Notes: generated by a model from the letters alone, not told the origin. Shown: positions 34,899 through 43,663, counted from the stretch's first letter. The stretch is DNA of 64,000 nucleotides from Banduia mediterranea (GCF_031846245.1 NZ_JAVRIC010000003.1:124001-188000), one strand, 5' to 3'. Translations and numbers: made by a program.

Positions 34899-34913
34899 CG
34901 CCCCACGGGGGCG
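34899..34913. terminator. Short hairpin between convergent genes
   Basis: CGCCCC-ACG-GGGGCG fills the 16-bp gap between the RND pump and the PQQ dehydrogenase stops. A 6-bp GC stem without U-tracts could act as a weak bidirectional terminator. Confidence 0.35.
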
Positions 34914-37070
34914 CTATCCGAGCAGGCCCCAGGCCATGAGCTTCATCTTGAACATCACCCACAGCATGTGCCCGTAGAAGCGGCCACGTTCGATCAGTCC
35001 GGGTTCGTACTCCGCGCGCTGGCGGATGTAATGGCGCAGATCGTTCAGCTCGGCGTCGCCGAACTCCGGAAACGGTGGCATGCCGCGCGCCAACATGGCG
35101 CCATCGCGAACGACGCCGTCGAACGCGGCCGCCTGCAGCGGCAGCGGCGAGGCCCGCAGGTCTGGCGCGTAGCCGCCGGCCACGGCGGCAGCGCCGTGGC
35201 AGAGCATGCACTTGGTGGCGTAGACCAGCTTGCCGCGCTCGGCCGCCTCGGCATCCACCTGGAAATCCGGTGCCGCCAGCGGCGTCACCGTGGCCAGCGG
35301 GGCGGGTGAGGGGGGCAGGCTGGCCTTGCCGCCGATGCGGTAGGTCAGCAGGCGCCGCGGGTATGCACGGCCCACCCAGCCGCTCTGCGCGCTCAGTGAG
35401 CCCATCAGCATCGGGCTGCCGGCCCAGCCGGCGAGAATTGACACGTATTGCACGCCGTCGACCTCGTAGGTGATCGGTGCCGCCTGCGTGCCTACGCCCA
35501 TCGGGCTGCGCCAGCGCAGCGCGCCGGTGTCGGCATCGATGGCGGAGAAATCGCCGTCCGAACGCCCCTGGAACACCAGGCCGCCGCGCGTGACCAGCAC
35601 GCCGCCATTGGTGCCGCCCGGCGTGTCGAACTTCCATGCGCGGCGCTGCGTCACCGGGTTCCAGGCCTGCAAGTAGGTGGTCGCGGCGCTGCGGGGAATG
35701 TCGTCGAAGAACAGCTTGACGCCAACGGGCATCAAGCCTGTCGGTGACCAGTTCTCTTGCGTGATGCCGCGGTCGTCGTAGTAGCCGGCCATCTCGCGCG
35801 TGGGGATGTACATCAGCCCAGTGTCCGGGCTGTAGGCCATCGGCTGCCAGTTATGTGCGCCCGCCGGGCCCGGATAGATGATCGACTCGCCATCGGGATA
35901 GCGCACACCCGGCAGCTCTACCGGCCGGCCGGTGGTCAGGTCCACATGCGAGGCCCAGGTGACCTTGGCAATCTTTCCGGCCGACAGCAGCTTGCCGTCC
36001 TGGCGGTCGATCACGTAGAAGAACCCGTTCTTCGGTGCGTGCATCAGCAGCTTGCGCGCCGTGCCGTCGAGTTGCACATCCGCCAGCACCATGTCCATCG
36101 ACGAGTTGTAGTCCCAGGTCTCGCCCGGGTTGGTCTGGTAGTGCCAGACGTACTCGCCGGTGTCGGCATCCAGCGCGACCACCGAGCTGAGGAACAGATT
36201 GTCGCCGCCGCCGGGGCTGCGCAGCTTCTGGTTCCAGGGCGAGCCGTTGCCGGTTCCCAAATAGACGCGATTGAAGTCCGGGTCGTAGGTCATGGCGTGC
36301 CAGACGGTGCCGCCGCCGCCGGACTTCCACCATTCGCCGGTCCAGGTCTTTGCGGCCATTTCCATGGCAGGGTTCTCGAAGCCGTCGGCGGGGTTGCCGG
36401 GCACCGTCCACCAGCGCCAGAGCTGCTGGCCGGTGGCGGCGTCATAGGCCGTGACGTAGCCGCGCACACGGCCGTAGTCCGCGCCGCCGTGGCCGATCAG
36501 CACCTTGCCGTTGAACACGCGCGGTGCGCCGGTGATGTAGCGATTGTCGCCAGGCTCGGTGGTCATCACTTCCCAGGCGAGCTCGCCCGTGGCCGCATCC
36601 AGGGCGATGAGCCGGCCGTCCTGCACCCCGGCGTAGACGCGGCCCTCCCAATAAGCGATGCCGCGGATGCCCCAGCCCATGCGCATCTTCAGCGGGTCGG
36701 TTCCGGCGTCGTAGGTCCACAGTATCCTGCCGCTGTGCCCGTCCACCGCGTACAGCACGGTGTAGCCCACGGCCATGTAAATCACGCCATCCACGGCCAC
36801 CGGCGTGGACGAGACGTTCCACACATCCGGCAGCTCCAGCGACCAGGCCAGGCCCAGCTCGCCGACGTTGCCTTGGTTGATCTGCTCCAGCGGGCTGAAC
36901 CGCTGTTCGCTGAAGGTGCCGCCGCCGGCCGGCCAGTCGCGCCCCGCGGACGCATGCTTCAGAAGTTCCTGGGATTCCACTGCTGCTGCGGACGAGGCCG
37001 TTGCAAGTGCCAGTGCGAACCCCCAAAGGCCGTGGCGAGCGGCGGCTGCAATCTTGTGCACGATGTTCAT
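34914..37070 (-). CDS. PQQ-dependent quinohemoprotein dehydrogenase
   Basis: A 718-residue periplasmic enzyme: signal peptide (~residues 1-28, ending ATASSAAA), an eight-bladed PQQ propeller (WSLELPDVWNVSSTPVAVDG, GGADYGRVRGYVTAYDAATG, GETWDYNSSMDMVLAD with the Asp near the active site) and a C-terminal cytochrome c domain with Cys621-x-x-Cys624-His625. Type II quinohemoprotein alcohol dehydrogenases oxidise alcohols and pass electrons through heme c. The vicinal Cys-Cys usual before the NRG/RG segment is absent here (LKMRMGWGIRGIAYWEG). I start at 37070, where the signal peptide begins; an earlier ATG at 37145 adds an Arg/Gly tail. It could oxidise the alcohol form of the substrate whose acid is then activated by the ligases. 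Confidence 0.92.
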   Translation of the reverse strand: MNIVHKIAAAARHGLWGFALALATASSAAAVESQELLKHASAGRDWPAGGGTFSEQRFSPLEQINQGNVGELGLAWSLELPDVWNVSSTPVAVDGVIYMAVGYTVLYAVDGHSGRILWTYDAGTDPLKMRMGWGIRGIAYWEGRVYAGVQDGRLIALDAATGELAWEVMTTEPGDNRYITGAPRVFNGKVLIGHGGADYGRVRGYVTAYDAATGQQLWRWWTVPGNPADGFENPAMEMAAKTWTGEWWKSGGGGTVWHAMTYDPDFNRVYLGTGNGSPWNQKLRSPGGGDNLFLSSVVALDADTGEYVWHYQTNPGETWDYNSSMDMVLADVQLDGTARKLLMHAPKNGFFYVIDRQDGKLLSAGKIAKVTWASHVDLTTGRPVELPGVRYPDGESIIYPGPAGAHNWQPMAYSPDTGLMYIPTREMAGYYDDRGITQENWSPTGLMPVGVKLFFDDIPRSAATTYLQAWNPVTQRRAWKFDTPGGTNGGVLVTRGGLVFQGRSDGDFSAIDADTGALRWRSPMGVGTQAAPITYEVDGVQYVSILAGWAGSPMLMGSLSAQSGWVGRAYPRRLLTYRIGGKASLPPSPAPLATVTPLAAPDFQVDAEAAERGKLVYATKCMLCHGAAAVAGGYAPDLRASPLPLQAAAFDGVVRDGAMLARGMPPFPEFGDAELNDLRHYIRQRAEYEPGLIERGRFYGHMLWVMFKMKLMAWGLLG

Positions 37071-37096
37071 GAAGTTGTTCCCGCGAGTACCTGGAT

Positions 37097-37126
37097 CCCC
37101 GAATCTTCCCCGAATCTTCCCCGAAG
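37097..37126. repeat. Tandem 11-bp repeats upstream of the PQQ dehydrogenase
   Basis: CCCCGAATCTT occurs twice in tandem (37097-37118) followed by a partial third CCCCGAAG, all on one face of the helix at 11-bp spacing. It lies 27-56 bp before the dehydrogenase start, so it is a possible regulatory or slippage-prone element. The rest of 37071-37230 shows no clear promoter. Confidence 0.6.
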
Positions 37127-37230
37127 CGGGGGCGCTCTTCGGCATTGCAGTGTGCGCATGCCTACTACGCGCGATAAGTTCGGAAGCACGGGCTGCCGGC
37201 GTGCTGGCCGGTGCCCGCGCCGCCTTGCGC

Positions 37231-38394
37231 CTACTTGTAGTGCACCGCCACGCTGCCCACCGATTCGCGGGCGATGATGGTTTTCATGATCTGCGCGGTC
37301 CCGTCGCCAATCTGCAAGCCCATGACATCGCGCAGGCGCTGCTGGTGCGGCAGGTCGGTGGTGTAGCCGTAGTGGCCATGCAGCAGCAGGCAGTTGTGGA
37401 TGATGTCGGTGCAGAACTTGGGCGCCATCCACTTCACCATCGCCGCCTCGCGCGTGTGCCGATGGCCGGCGTCGCGCAGGCGCAGCGCGTGCAGGCACAG
37501 CTGGCGGAAGGATTCGAGCTGGCTCTCGTGCTCGGCCAGTGGAAAGCTGACGCCCTGGAACTTGGAGAGCCGGTAGCCGAAAGCCTCGCGCTCGGTGACG
37601 TACTGCCAGGTTTCATCGACCGAGGCCTGAGCCGCACCAATGCATTGCAGGGCGATCAGGATGCGGCTGAGGTCGAAGCCCTCCATCACCTGCGTGAAGC
37701 CGGTGTTCTCGCGCCCGATCATGGCGCTGGCCGGCACCTCGACATCGTCGAAGAACACCGAGCCGCGGCCGACGGGCTTGGTGCCAATGTCCTTGAACGC
37801 GGTGCAGCTCACACCGGGCAGGTCAAGCGGGACGATGAACGCCGAGATACCGCGCGGACCGGGGTCGTCCGGATTGGTGCGGGCGAAGGTGAGCATGGTG
37901 TCGGACTGCTCGGCGAAGCTGATCGAGGTCTTCTCGCCCTTGAAGATGTAGTGATCGCCCTTGCGCGTGGCCGAGACCGTCAGGTGCGCGGCGTCCGACC
38001 CGCCTCGAGGCTCGGTCAGGCCCAGGGCGCAGATGGACTCGCCGCCCGCCAGCGAGGGGACGTAGCGTTCCTGTGCTTCCGGGGTCGCGTGGTGCAGCAG
38101 CACTTCGCAGATCAGCGGCGTGATCATGTTGAGGTAGCTGAGGTTGAAGTCGCCGTAGGCGATGGCCTCGCAGACCAGCCCGTTGACCATGCTCGGCGCG
38201 CCGATGCCGCCGAAGCGCTCCGGCACGTTGGGCGCGATCAGCCCCAGCGCGCCCATCTCGCGCGCCAGAGCCCGGTCGATGCCGGGGATGGATTCGCGCG
38301 CCTGGTAGCCTTCGCGCAGCCGATCACGAGCGAAACGCTCTGCGGTCTGGCGGATCAGGTCCTGCTCCTCGTCAAGCATCCACTGGGTTTTCAT
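37231..38394 (-). CDS. Acyl-CoA dehydrogenase with Asp at the usual catalytic Glu position
   Basis: A 387-residue ACAD. Flavin motifs are CALGLTEPRGGSDAAHLTVS and YIFKGEKTSISFAEQSD. The C-terminal active-site segment reads LQIGDGTAQIMKTIIARES: Asp replaces the usual Glu of GEGT. Asp bases are known in alicyclic acyl-CoA dehydrogenases such as cyclohexanecarboxyl-CoA dehydrogenase, so a ring or branched substrate is possible (inference). The ATG has GAGGAGG upstream at good spacing. It is divergent from the ACAD at 38538 and lies 160 bp ahead of the PQQ dehydrogenase on the same strand. Confidence 0.92.
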   Translation of the reverse strand: MKTQWMLDEEQDLIRQTAERFARDRLREGYQARESIPGIDRALAREMGALGLIAPNVPERFGGIGAPSMVNGLVCEAIAYGDFNLSYLNMITPLICEVLLHHATPEAQERYVPSLAGGESICALGLTEPRGGSDAAHLTVSATRKGDHYIFKGEKTSISFAEQSDTMLTFARTNPDDPGPRGISAFIVPLDLPGVSCTAFKDIGTKPVGRGSVFFDDVEVPASAMIGRENTGFTQVMEGFDLSRILIALQCIGAAQASVDETWQYVTEREAFGYRLSKFQGVSFPLAEHESQLESFRQLCLHALRLRDAGHRHTREAAMVKWMAPKFCTDIIHNCLLLHGHYGYTTDLPHQQRLRDVMGLQIGDGTAQIMKTIIARESVGSVAVHYK

Positions 38395-38537
38395 CGAGTG
38401 TTATCCTCCTCGTATTGTGTGTCGCCTCTTGCGTCCGCCGGCTCAGGCCATGAATGATCCAGGGCCGGATCCAAACGCCCGCTACCCACATCCGCAACCG
38501 CGCCGCAAGACTCATGCGGCCCCAGGAGAACCGTCCG

Positions 38538-39725
38538 ATGCGATTCACCCAAGAGCACGAACTGCTTCGACAATCTATCAAGCGTTTGATAGAAACGGAA
38601 ATCGCGCCCCATGTCGATACCTGGGAGGAAGCGGGCATCTTCCCGGCTCACGAGCTGTTTCCCAAGCTCGGACGCGCCGGCATCCTGGGCATTACCAAGC
38701 CGGTGGAGTACGGCGGGCAGGGCCTGGATTACAGCTTCTCGCTGGTTTACGCCGAGGAGATCGGCCGCATCCGCTGCTCGGGCCTGTCCACCGCCATCGG
38801 CGTTCAGACCGACATGGCCACGCCGGCCCTGGCGCGCTACGGCTCGGAGGCGCTCAAGCAGGAATTCCTGGTGCCCGCCATCTGCGGCGAGCGCGTCGCC
38901 AGCATCGCCGTGAGCGAGGTCGGCGCGGGCTCGGACGTGGCCTCGATCAACACTCACGCCCGTCGCGACGGCGGCGACTATGTCATCAACGGCTCCAAGA
39001 TGTGGATCACCAACGGCACGCAGTCCGACTGGCTGTGCTTGCTGTGCAACACCGGTACCGACAACGCGCCGCACCACAACAAGAGCCTCATCGTGGTGCC
39101 CACCGACACCCAGGGCGTCACCCGCGGCAAACGGCTGAACAAGCTCGGCGCGCGCAGCTCTGATACCGCGCCGATCTTTCTCGACGAGGTGCGCGTGCCC
39201 CGGCGCTTCCTGATCGGCGAGGAGGGGCAGGGCTTCATTTACCAGATGCAGCAATTCCAGGAGGAGCGCCTGTTCGCCGGCAGCAAGTACCTGAGCCAGA
39301 TCGAGGACGCCATCGACATCACCGCCGAGTACACTGCCACGCGCATGGTGTTCGGCAAGCCGCTGCTGGATCAGCAAATCATTCATTGCAAGCTCGCGGA
39401 ACTGAAAGCCGAGTGCTGCGCGGCGCGCGCGCTGCTGCGCGAGGCTGCCGAGCATTACATCGCCGGCGATGCGGACGCGGCGATGCTCGTCTCCATGGCC
39501 AAGTTCAAGGTCGGGCAACTCGGCCAGGCGGTGCCGTCCGCCTGCCTGCAGTTCTGGGGCGGCCAGGGCTTCATGTGGGACAACCTGATCTCGCGCATCT
39601 TCCGCGACACGCGGCTGTGCTCGATCGGTGGCGGCGCCAACGAGGTGATGCTGCAGATCATCGCCAAGGACCTGGGCTTTCATCCGGCCGCGCGCAAGGC
39701 CGCGCGCGCCAAGTCGCAGCACTGA
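38538..39725 (+). CDS. Acyl-CoA dehydrogenase
   Basis: A 395-residue ACAD. Motifs are SIAVSEVGAGSDVASINTHA, YVINGSKMWITNGTQSDW and, late, LCSIGGGANEVMLQIIAKDL. The GEGT Glu is replaced by Gly (GGGA), while QFQEERLFAG offers a Glu in the isovaleryl-CoA-dehydrogenase position. The ATG at 38538 follows AGGAGAA by eight bases; an in-frame ATG at 38454 is less likely. Codons 13-19 contain a perfect 8-4-8 inverted repeat, an operator-like site. It is followed after 10 bp by a carboxyltransferase, forming a two-gene operon: dehydrogenate, then carboxylate. Confidence 0.92.
   Translation: MRFTQEHELLRQSIKRLIETEIAPHVDTWEEAGIFPAHELFPKLGRAGILGITKPVEYGGQGLDYSFSLVYAEEIGRIRCSGLSTAIGVQTDMATPALARYGSEALKQEFLVPAICGERVASIAVSEVGAGSDVASINTHARRDGGDYVINGSKMWITNGTQSDWLCLLCNTGTDNAPHHNKSLIVVPTDTQGVTRGKRLNKLGARSSDTAPIFLDEVRVPRRFLIGEEGQGFIYQMQQFQEERLFAGSKYLSQIEDAIDITAEYTATRMVFGKPLLDQQIIHCKLAELKAECCAARALLREAAEHYIAGDADAAMLVSMAKFKVGQLGQAVPSACLQFWGGQGFMWDNLISRIFRDTRLCSIGGGANEVMLQIIAKDLGFHPAARKAARAKSQH
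38574..38593. promoter_or_regulatory. Perfect 20-bp palindrome inside the ACAD 5' coding region
   Basis: TCTATCAA-GCGT-TTGATAGA is a perfect 8-4-8 inverted repeat from codon 13. It matches 16 of 20 bases with the sequence at 9954-9973 in the divergent promoter of the main carboxylase operon. A regulator bound here would act as a roadblock, or the coding sequence may hide an internal promoter. The match is seen directly; binding is inference. Confidence 0.6.
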
Positions 39726-39735
39726 GTTCGCCGGC

Positions 39736-41355
39736 ATGAGCGTGTTCGAATCGCAGGTGCGGCCGCAGTCGGAAGTCTTCGCGCGTCGCCGCGCGGCTAT
39801 GCAGGAACTGATCGGGCAGGTGCAGCGGCTGGAGCAGCAGGTTCACCGCTGTTCGGAGCGAGCGCGTCCCCAGTTCGACCAGCGCGGGCAACTCCTGCCG
39901 CGCGAACGCCTCGCGCGCCTGCTCGATCCGGGGGCCAACTTCATCGAGCTGTCGACGCTCGCGGGCCTGGGGCAGCACGACGACGATGGCGTGGAGGAGG
40001 TCTACGGTGCCGGCATCATCACCGGCATCGGCCTGATCGCCGGCACGCGCTGCATGGTCTACGTCAACGACGCGGCCATCAAGGGCGGCACCAACATGCC
40101 GCAGGCCTACGACAAGCTCAAGCGCGCGCAGGAGATCGCGCTGCGCGCGCGGCTGCCCTTTGTCTCGCTGGTGCAGAGCGGCGGCGGCAATCTGTTCAAG
40201 CAGCATCTGGGCTTCAACCGTGCCGGCCACCGCTTCATGACCCAGGCGCGCTCGTCGGCGGCGGGCGTGCCGCAGATCACCGTGGTGCACGGCAACTCGA
40301 CCGCCGGCGGTGCCTATATTCCCGGCATGTCGGACTACGTGGTGATGGTGCGCGGAAGGGCGCGCGCCTTCCTTGCCGGTCCGCCGCTGCTCAAGGCCGC
40401 CACGGGCGAAATCGCCGACGAGGAGACGCTGGGCGGCGCCGACATGCACGCGATGCAATCGGGCCTGGCCGAATTCGTGGCGGACGACGACGCCCAGGCC
40501 ATCGAAATCGCGCGCGACCTGGTGCGCCAGCTGCGCTGGAACGAGCGCGTGCCGCCGCATCACGGCCGCGCGTTCGCGCAGCCGAGTCTGAACATCGACG
40601 AGCTCTGCGGCCTGGTACCCACGGACTACCGCGAGGCCTTCGACTGCCGCGAGATCATGGCGCGGCTGGTGGACGGCTCGGACCTCACCGAATTCAAGCC
40701 GTTGTATGACCCCTACACGATCTGCTGCTTTGCGGAGATTGGCGGCTGGCCGGTGGGGCTAATCGGCAACAACGGTCCCATCGACAACCACGGCGCGCAG
40801 AAGGCGGCGCAGTTCATCCAGCTGTGCTGCCAGGCCGGCAAGCCGATCATCTACCTCCAAAACACGACGGGATTCATCGTCGGCAAGGAGCCCGAAGCCG
40901 GCGGGATGATCAAGAACGGCGCCAAGCTCATCCAGGCCGTGTCCAACGCCACGGTGCCGCAGATCACGATCATCGTCGGCGCGTCCTACGGTGCCGGCAA
41001 CTACGCGATGTGCGGGCGCTCCTTCGAGCCGCGCTTCCTGTTCGCCTGGCCCAATGCCCGCCTCGCGGTGATGGGTGGCGAGCAGGCGGCGACTGTGATG
41101 CATATCGTTGAGGAGAACAAGCAGCGCGCGCGCGGCCAGCCGCTGGACCGCGACAAGCTGGAACGCCAGAGCCTTGAGCTGCGGGCACTCTACGACGAGG
41201 TGTCCGGAGCGCTACAGTGCACGTCAAATGTCTGGGACGAGGGCATCATCGATCCGCGGCGTACCCGCAGTCTGCTGGTGGAACTCGTCGATATCTGCGT
41301 GCGCAACGAGGGTACGCGACTATGTCCCAACACCTTCGGGGTGGCGCGCCCCTGA
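39736..41355 (+). CDS. Acyl-CoA carboxylase carboxyltransferase beta subunit (copy 4, geranyl/methylcrotonyl type)
   Basis: A 539-residue beta subunit with canonical loops: VHGNSTAGGAYIPGMSDYVVMV in the N-domain and GASYGAGNYAMCGRSFEP then WPNARLAVMGGEQAATV in the C-domain. It keeps the standard GAGNY, unlike the tandem pair at 10147/11765, so it looks closest to ordinary MCC/GCC beta (AtuC-like). It has no alpha subunit in its own operon, only the ACAD upstream (10 bp). It must borrow an alpha chain, perhaps that at 13433, 19090 or 46949, or one elsewhere. The gene ends shortly before a REP-like element. Confidence 0.93.
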   Translation: MSVFESQVRPQSEVFARRRAAMQELIGQVQRLEQQVHRCSERARPQFDQRGQLLPRERLARLLDPGANFIELSTLAGLGQHDDDGVEEVYGAGIITGIGLIAGTRCMVYVNDAAIKGGTNMPQAYDKLKRAQEIALRARLPFVSLVQSGGGNLFKQHLGFNRAGHRFMTQARSSAAGVPQITVVHGNSTAGGAYIPGMSDYVVMVRGRARAFLAGPPLLKAATGEIADEETLGGADMHAMQSGLAEFVADDDAQAIEIARDLVRQLRWNERVPPHHGRAFAQPSLNIDELCGLVPTDYREAFDCREIMARLVDGSDLTEFKPLYDPYTICCFAEIGGWPVGLIGNNGPIDNHGAQKAAQFIQLCCQAGKPIIYLQNTTGFIVGKEPEAGGMIKNGAKLIQAVSNATVPQITIIVGASYGAGNYAMCGRSFEPRFLFAWPNARLAVMGGEQAATVMHIVEENKQRARGQPLDRDKLERQSLELRALYDEVSGALQCTSNVWDEGIIDPRRTRSLLVELVDICVRNEGTRLCPNTFGVARP

Positions 41356-41432
41356 GTAGCCGGCGGGCGGCGGACTTCAGCGTGTGATGCCGGGAAACTT
41401 AGCGTGAATCACGCGCCGCATGATGCCGAGCT

Positions 41433-41488
41433 ACCCTCGTCCGCTTGCGGGAGTGGGGACCGCTCGCGACTGCGAGCGGTGGGTGAGG
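41433..41488. repeat. REP-like double-hairpin element
   Basis: Between the carboxyltransferase and the TetR remnant lie two adjoining hairpins: CCGC-TT-GCGG (41441-41450) and a perfect 9-4-9 stem ACCGCTCGC-GACT-GCGAGCGGT (41459-41480). They are framed by CCCTC (41434-41438) and GAGGG. The layout resembles dispersed extragenic palindromes (REP elements). GCGTGA-A-TCACGC (41402-41414) is a third small palindrome just before. The rest of 41356-41616 holds no gene I can support. Confidence 0.55.
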
Positions 41489-41616
41489 GCAACGGCCATG
41501 CCGCAGCAGTCTCATTCTGCGGGGTGGCGCTTGGTGGCCCATACCCGCGAACGTGATGACGATCGACAGCACGCTCGCGAACACCGGCCGCTCGCCGCCC
41601 CGCAGGCCCTGGGTGA

Positions 41617-42063
41617 TCACCTGGCCCTGATCTGCCAGATCACCTGCTGCGCCTCGAAGAAGGCTCGAACTTGCCGGACGCGCAGGCTTATGTGCATCAG
41701 GTGCAGGAACGGGCCGAGGTCCAGCTGGAACAGCTCTTCGACCGCGCACGCGCGAAAGGCAAACTCGACGAAAGCCTCCAACCGGGGACTGCGGCGCTGG
41801 CGCTGCATGCCTACATGCTGGGCGTCTATTGCAGCTGGCTGCGTGCGCCGACGTCGTATTCCCTGGGGGATCAGGCCGCGAGCCTGCTGGGCGTGTTCTT
41901 CAACGGGCCGCTGCGCCGCAGTGCAGGTTCGCGGTCGCACGAAGCGGATTGCCAGTTCTCGTGCGGCCTTCAACATCGTAGCGGACCGGTCGCTGCAGGC
42001 AGCGCGCCCGCAAGCAGGCGAAAGTCCAGATCAGTGCGTTGTTGGACTCCGCACTCTGAATGA
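41617..42063 (+). pseudogene. TetR-family regulator remnant (C-terminal part only)
   Basis: From about 41626 the frame reads DHLLRLEEGSNLPDAQAYV, then QLEQLFDRARAKGKLDESL and AALALHAYMLGVYCSWL. This is the ligand-binding C-terminal region of AcrR/TetR-type repressors (helices 7-9). No helix-turn-helix is found upstream in any frame; a TGA at 41614-41616 closes the frame. The tail after FFNGPLRR looks unnatural. So this is the end of a regulator that lost its DNA-binding half. It lies beside a REP-like element and two direct copies of GATCACCTG (41615, 41638), possible scars of the deletion. It may once have controlled the neighbouring operons. Confidence 0.65.
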
Positions 42064-42123
42064 CATATGATCCTTTCGATCAAATGGTGCTTGTATGTTT
42101 GTATAGGAAATGGAGATCAGTAA

Positions 42124-43635
42124 ATGCCTCGTGCCCAGTTCGATGTCATCATCCTCGGTGCCGGACTGTCCGGAATCGGCGCTGCCTGCCACCTGAAGTC
42201 CAAGATTCCCGGCATCAGGCTGGCCATCCTGGAGCGCCGCGAGCGCATGGGCGGCACCTGGGATCTGTTCAAGTATCCCGGCATCCGCTCCGACTCGGAC
42301 ATGTTCACTCTCGGCTATGACTTCCGCCCGTGGACGGATACCAAGCTGCTCGCCGATGGACCTGCGATCCGGCAGTACATCGAAGATGCGGCCGAGGAAT
42401 ACGGCATACGCCGCGACATTCGTTTCGGGCACAAGATTACCCGGGTCAGCTGGTCTGGCAGCGACAAGCTGTGGACAGTGACCGCAGTCAAGGAAAACTC
42501 TCAGGACGAGGAAGCCTCGTTCACGGCCAGCTTCGTGTACGGCTGCACGGGCTACTATAAGTACGACAAGGGCTATACACCGGAATTTCCCGGAGTCGAA
42601 CAGTTCAAGGGCGACGTCATCCATCCCCAGCACTGGCCGGAGAACTATGACTACAGCGGCAAGCGCGTCGTCGTCATCGGCAGCGGTGCGACGGCCGTTA
42701 CGCTGGTGCCGTCGATGACCGACAAGGCTGCGCACGTCACCATGCTGCAGCGGTCCCCCAGCTACGTGGTGTCGGTACCGGAGCGCGACCTGATCACCGA
42801 GAAGCTTCGCAAAGTCCTCCCCGACTCGCTTACGTATCGCATGGCGCGCGTGCGCAACGTGGTGCTGCAGCGCGCGGTCTTCGACGTCTGCCGGCGTGCG
42901 CCCAAGACCATGCGGCGGGTGCTGCTGGCATCGGTGCGCAAGCAGCTCGGTCCGAACGTCGACTTCAGCCATTTCGAGCCTCGTTACAACCCCTGGGACG
43001 AGAGGATGTGCGCGGTACCCAAGGGCGATCTGTTCAAGGCCCTGCGCGACGGCAAGGCTTCGGTGGTAACCGACGGAATCGAGTCCATCACTCAGACCGG
43101 TATCCGGCTGAAGTCGGGCCGCGAACTCGAAGCCGACATCATCGTCACCGCCACCGGCCTGGATATGCAGCTGCTGGGCGGCGCCGAATACTACGTCGAC
43201 GAGCGCAAGCTCGATCTGCACGAGACCCTGATGTACAAGGGCATCCTGCTGGAGGGCGTACCGAATTTCGCCTTGGTGTTCGGTTATACCAATGCGTCGT
43301 GGACGCTGAAGGCGAACATCGCCAATGCCTTTGTTGTCCGCGTGATCCGTCAGATGCGCCAGCTGGGCGCAGACACGGTGGTGCCGGAGGACGAGGAAGG
43401 CTGCGCCTCCGAGGAGAACTTCCTGAACCTGCGTTCGGGCTACATCCAGCGCGCCAATGACCGCTTGCCGCGACAGGGCACCAAGCAACCGTGGCAGAAC
43501 CTGCAGAACTATCTGCTCGACGTGCCAGCCCTGCGCTTCGGCAGTCTGGACGATGGCGTGCTCAGGTTCTACCGGGACGGTCGCCGGGTCTCGCAGTCGC
43601 CTGTGCAGCGGGTGACGAGCCTGCTGGCAGCCTAG
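42124..43635 (+). CDS. Baeyer-Villiger-type flavin monooxygenase (EthA-like)
   Basis: A 503-residue class B flavoprotein monooxygenase. FAD binding is at GAGLSG (residues 12-17), followed by GGTWDLFKYPGIRSDSD, the NADPH Rossmann motif GSGATA (186-191) and, at residues 161-172, F-x-G-x-x-x-H-x-x-x-W-P, the Baeyer-Villiger fingerprint. It inserts oxygen next to a ketone to give an ester, or oxidises S/N atoms. The ATG at 42124 has GGAG upstream. The upstream bases (from 42061) are AT-rich and contain TGATC-N5-GATCA (42068-42082), a possible operator. It is convergent with the ACAD at 43664. In a terpenoid route it would open a keto intermediate, with esterases completing hydrolysis (inference). 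Confidence 0.92.
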   Translation: MPRAQFDVIILGAGLSGIGAACHLKSKIPGIRLAILERRERMGGTWDLFKYPGIRSDSDMFTLGYDFRPWTDTKLLADGPAIRQYIEDAAEEYGIRRDIRFGHKITRVSWSGSDKLWTVTAVKENSQDEEASFTASFVYGCTGYYKYDKGYTPEFPGVEQFKGDVIHPQHWPENYDYSGKRVVVIGSGATAVTLVPSMTDKAAHVTMLQRSPSYVVSVPERDLITEKLRKVLPDSLTYRMARVRNVVLQRAVFDVCRRAPKTMRRVLLASVRKQLGPNVDFSHFEPRYNPWDERMCAVPKGDLFKALRDGKASVVTDGIESITQTGIRLKSGRELEADIIVTATGLDMQLLGGAEYYVDERKLDLHETLMYKGILLEGVPNFALVFGYTNASWTLKANIANAFVVRVIRQMRQLGADTVVPEDEEGCASEENFLNLRSGYIQRANDRLPRQGTKQPWQNLQNYLLDVPALRFGSLDDGVLRFYRDGRRVSQSPVQRVTSLLAA

Positions 43636-43663
43636 CTAGCTCGCTGGCGCGCCCCTCGGGTTT

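Noticed and set aside
42068-42082. TGATC-N5-GATCA inverted repeat upstream of the BVMO as a separate operator
   Set aside because: Only five-base arms and a single occurrence; mentioned in the BVMO entry but too weak for its own feature.
43636-43663. Terminator between the BVMO and the ACAD
   Set aside because: The 28-bp convergent gap has AGCTAGCT and GC-rich bits but no convincing stem with a U-tract.
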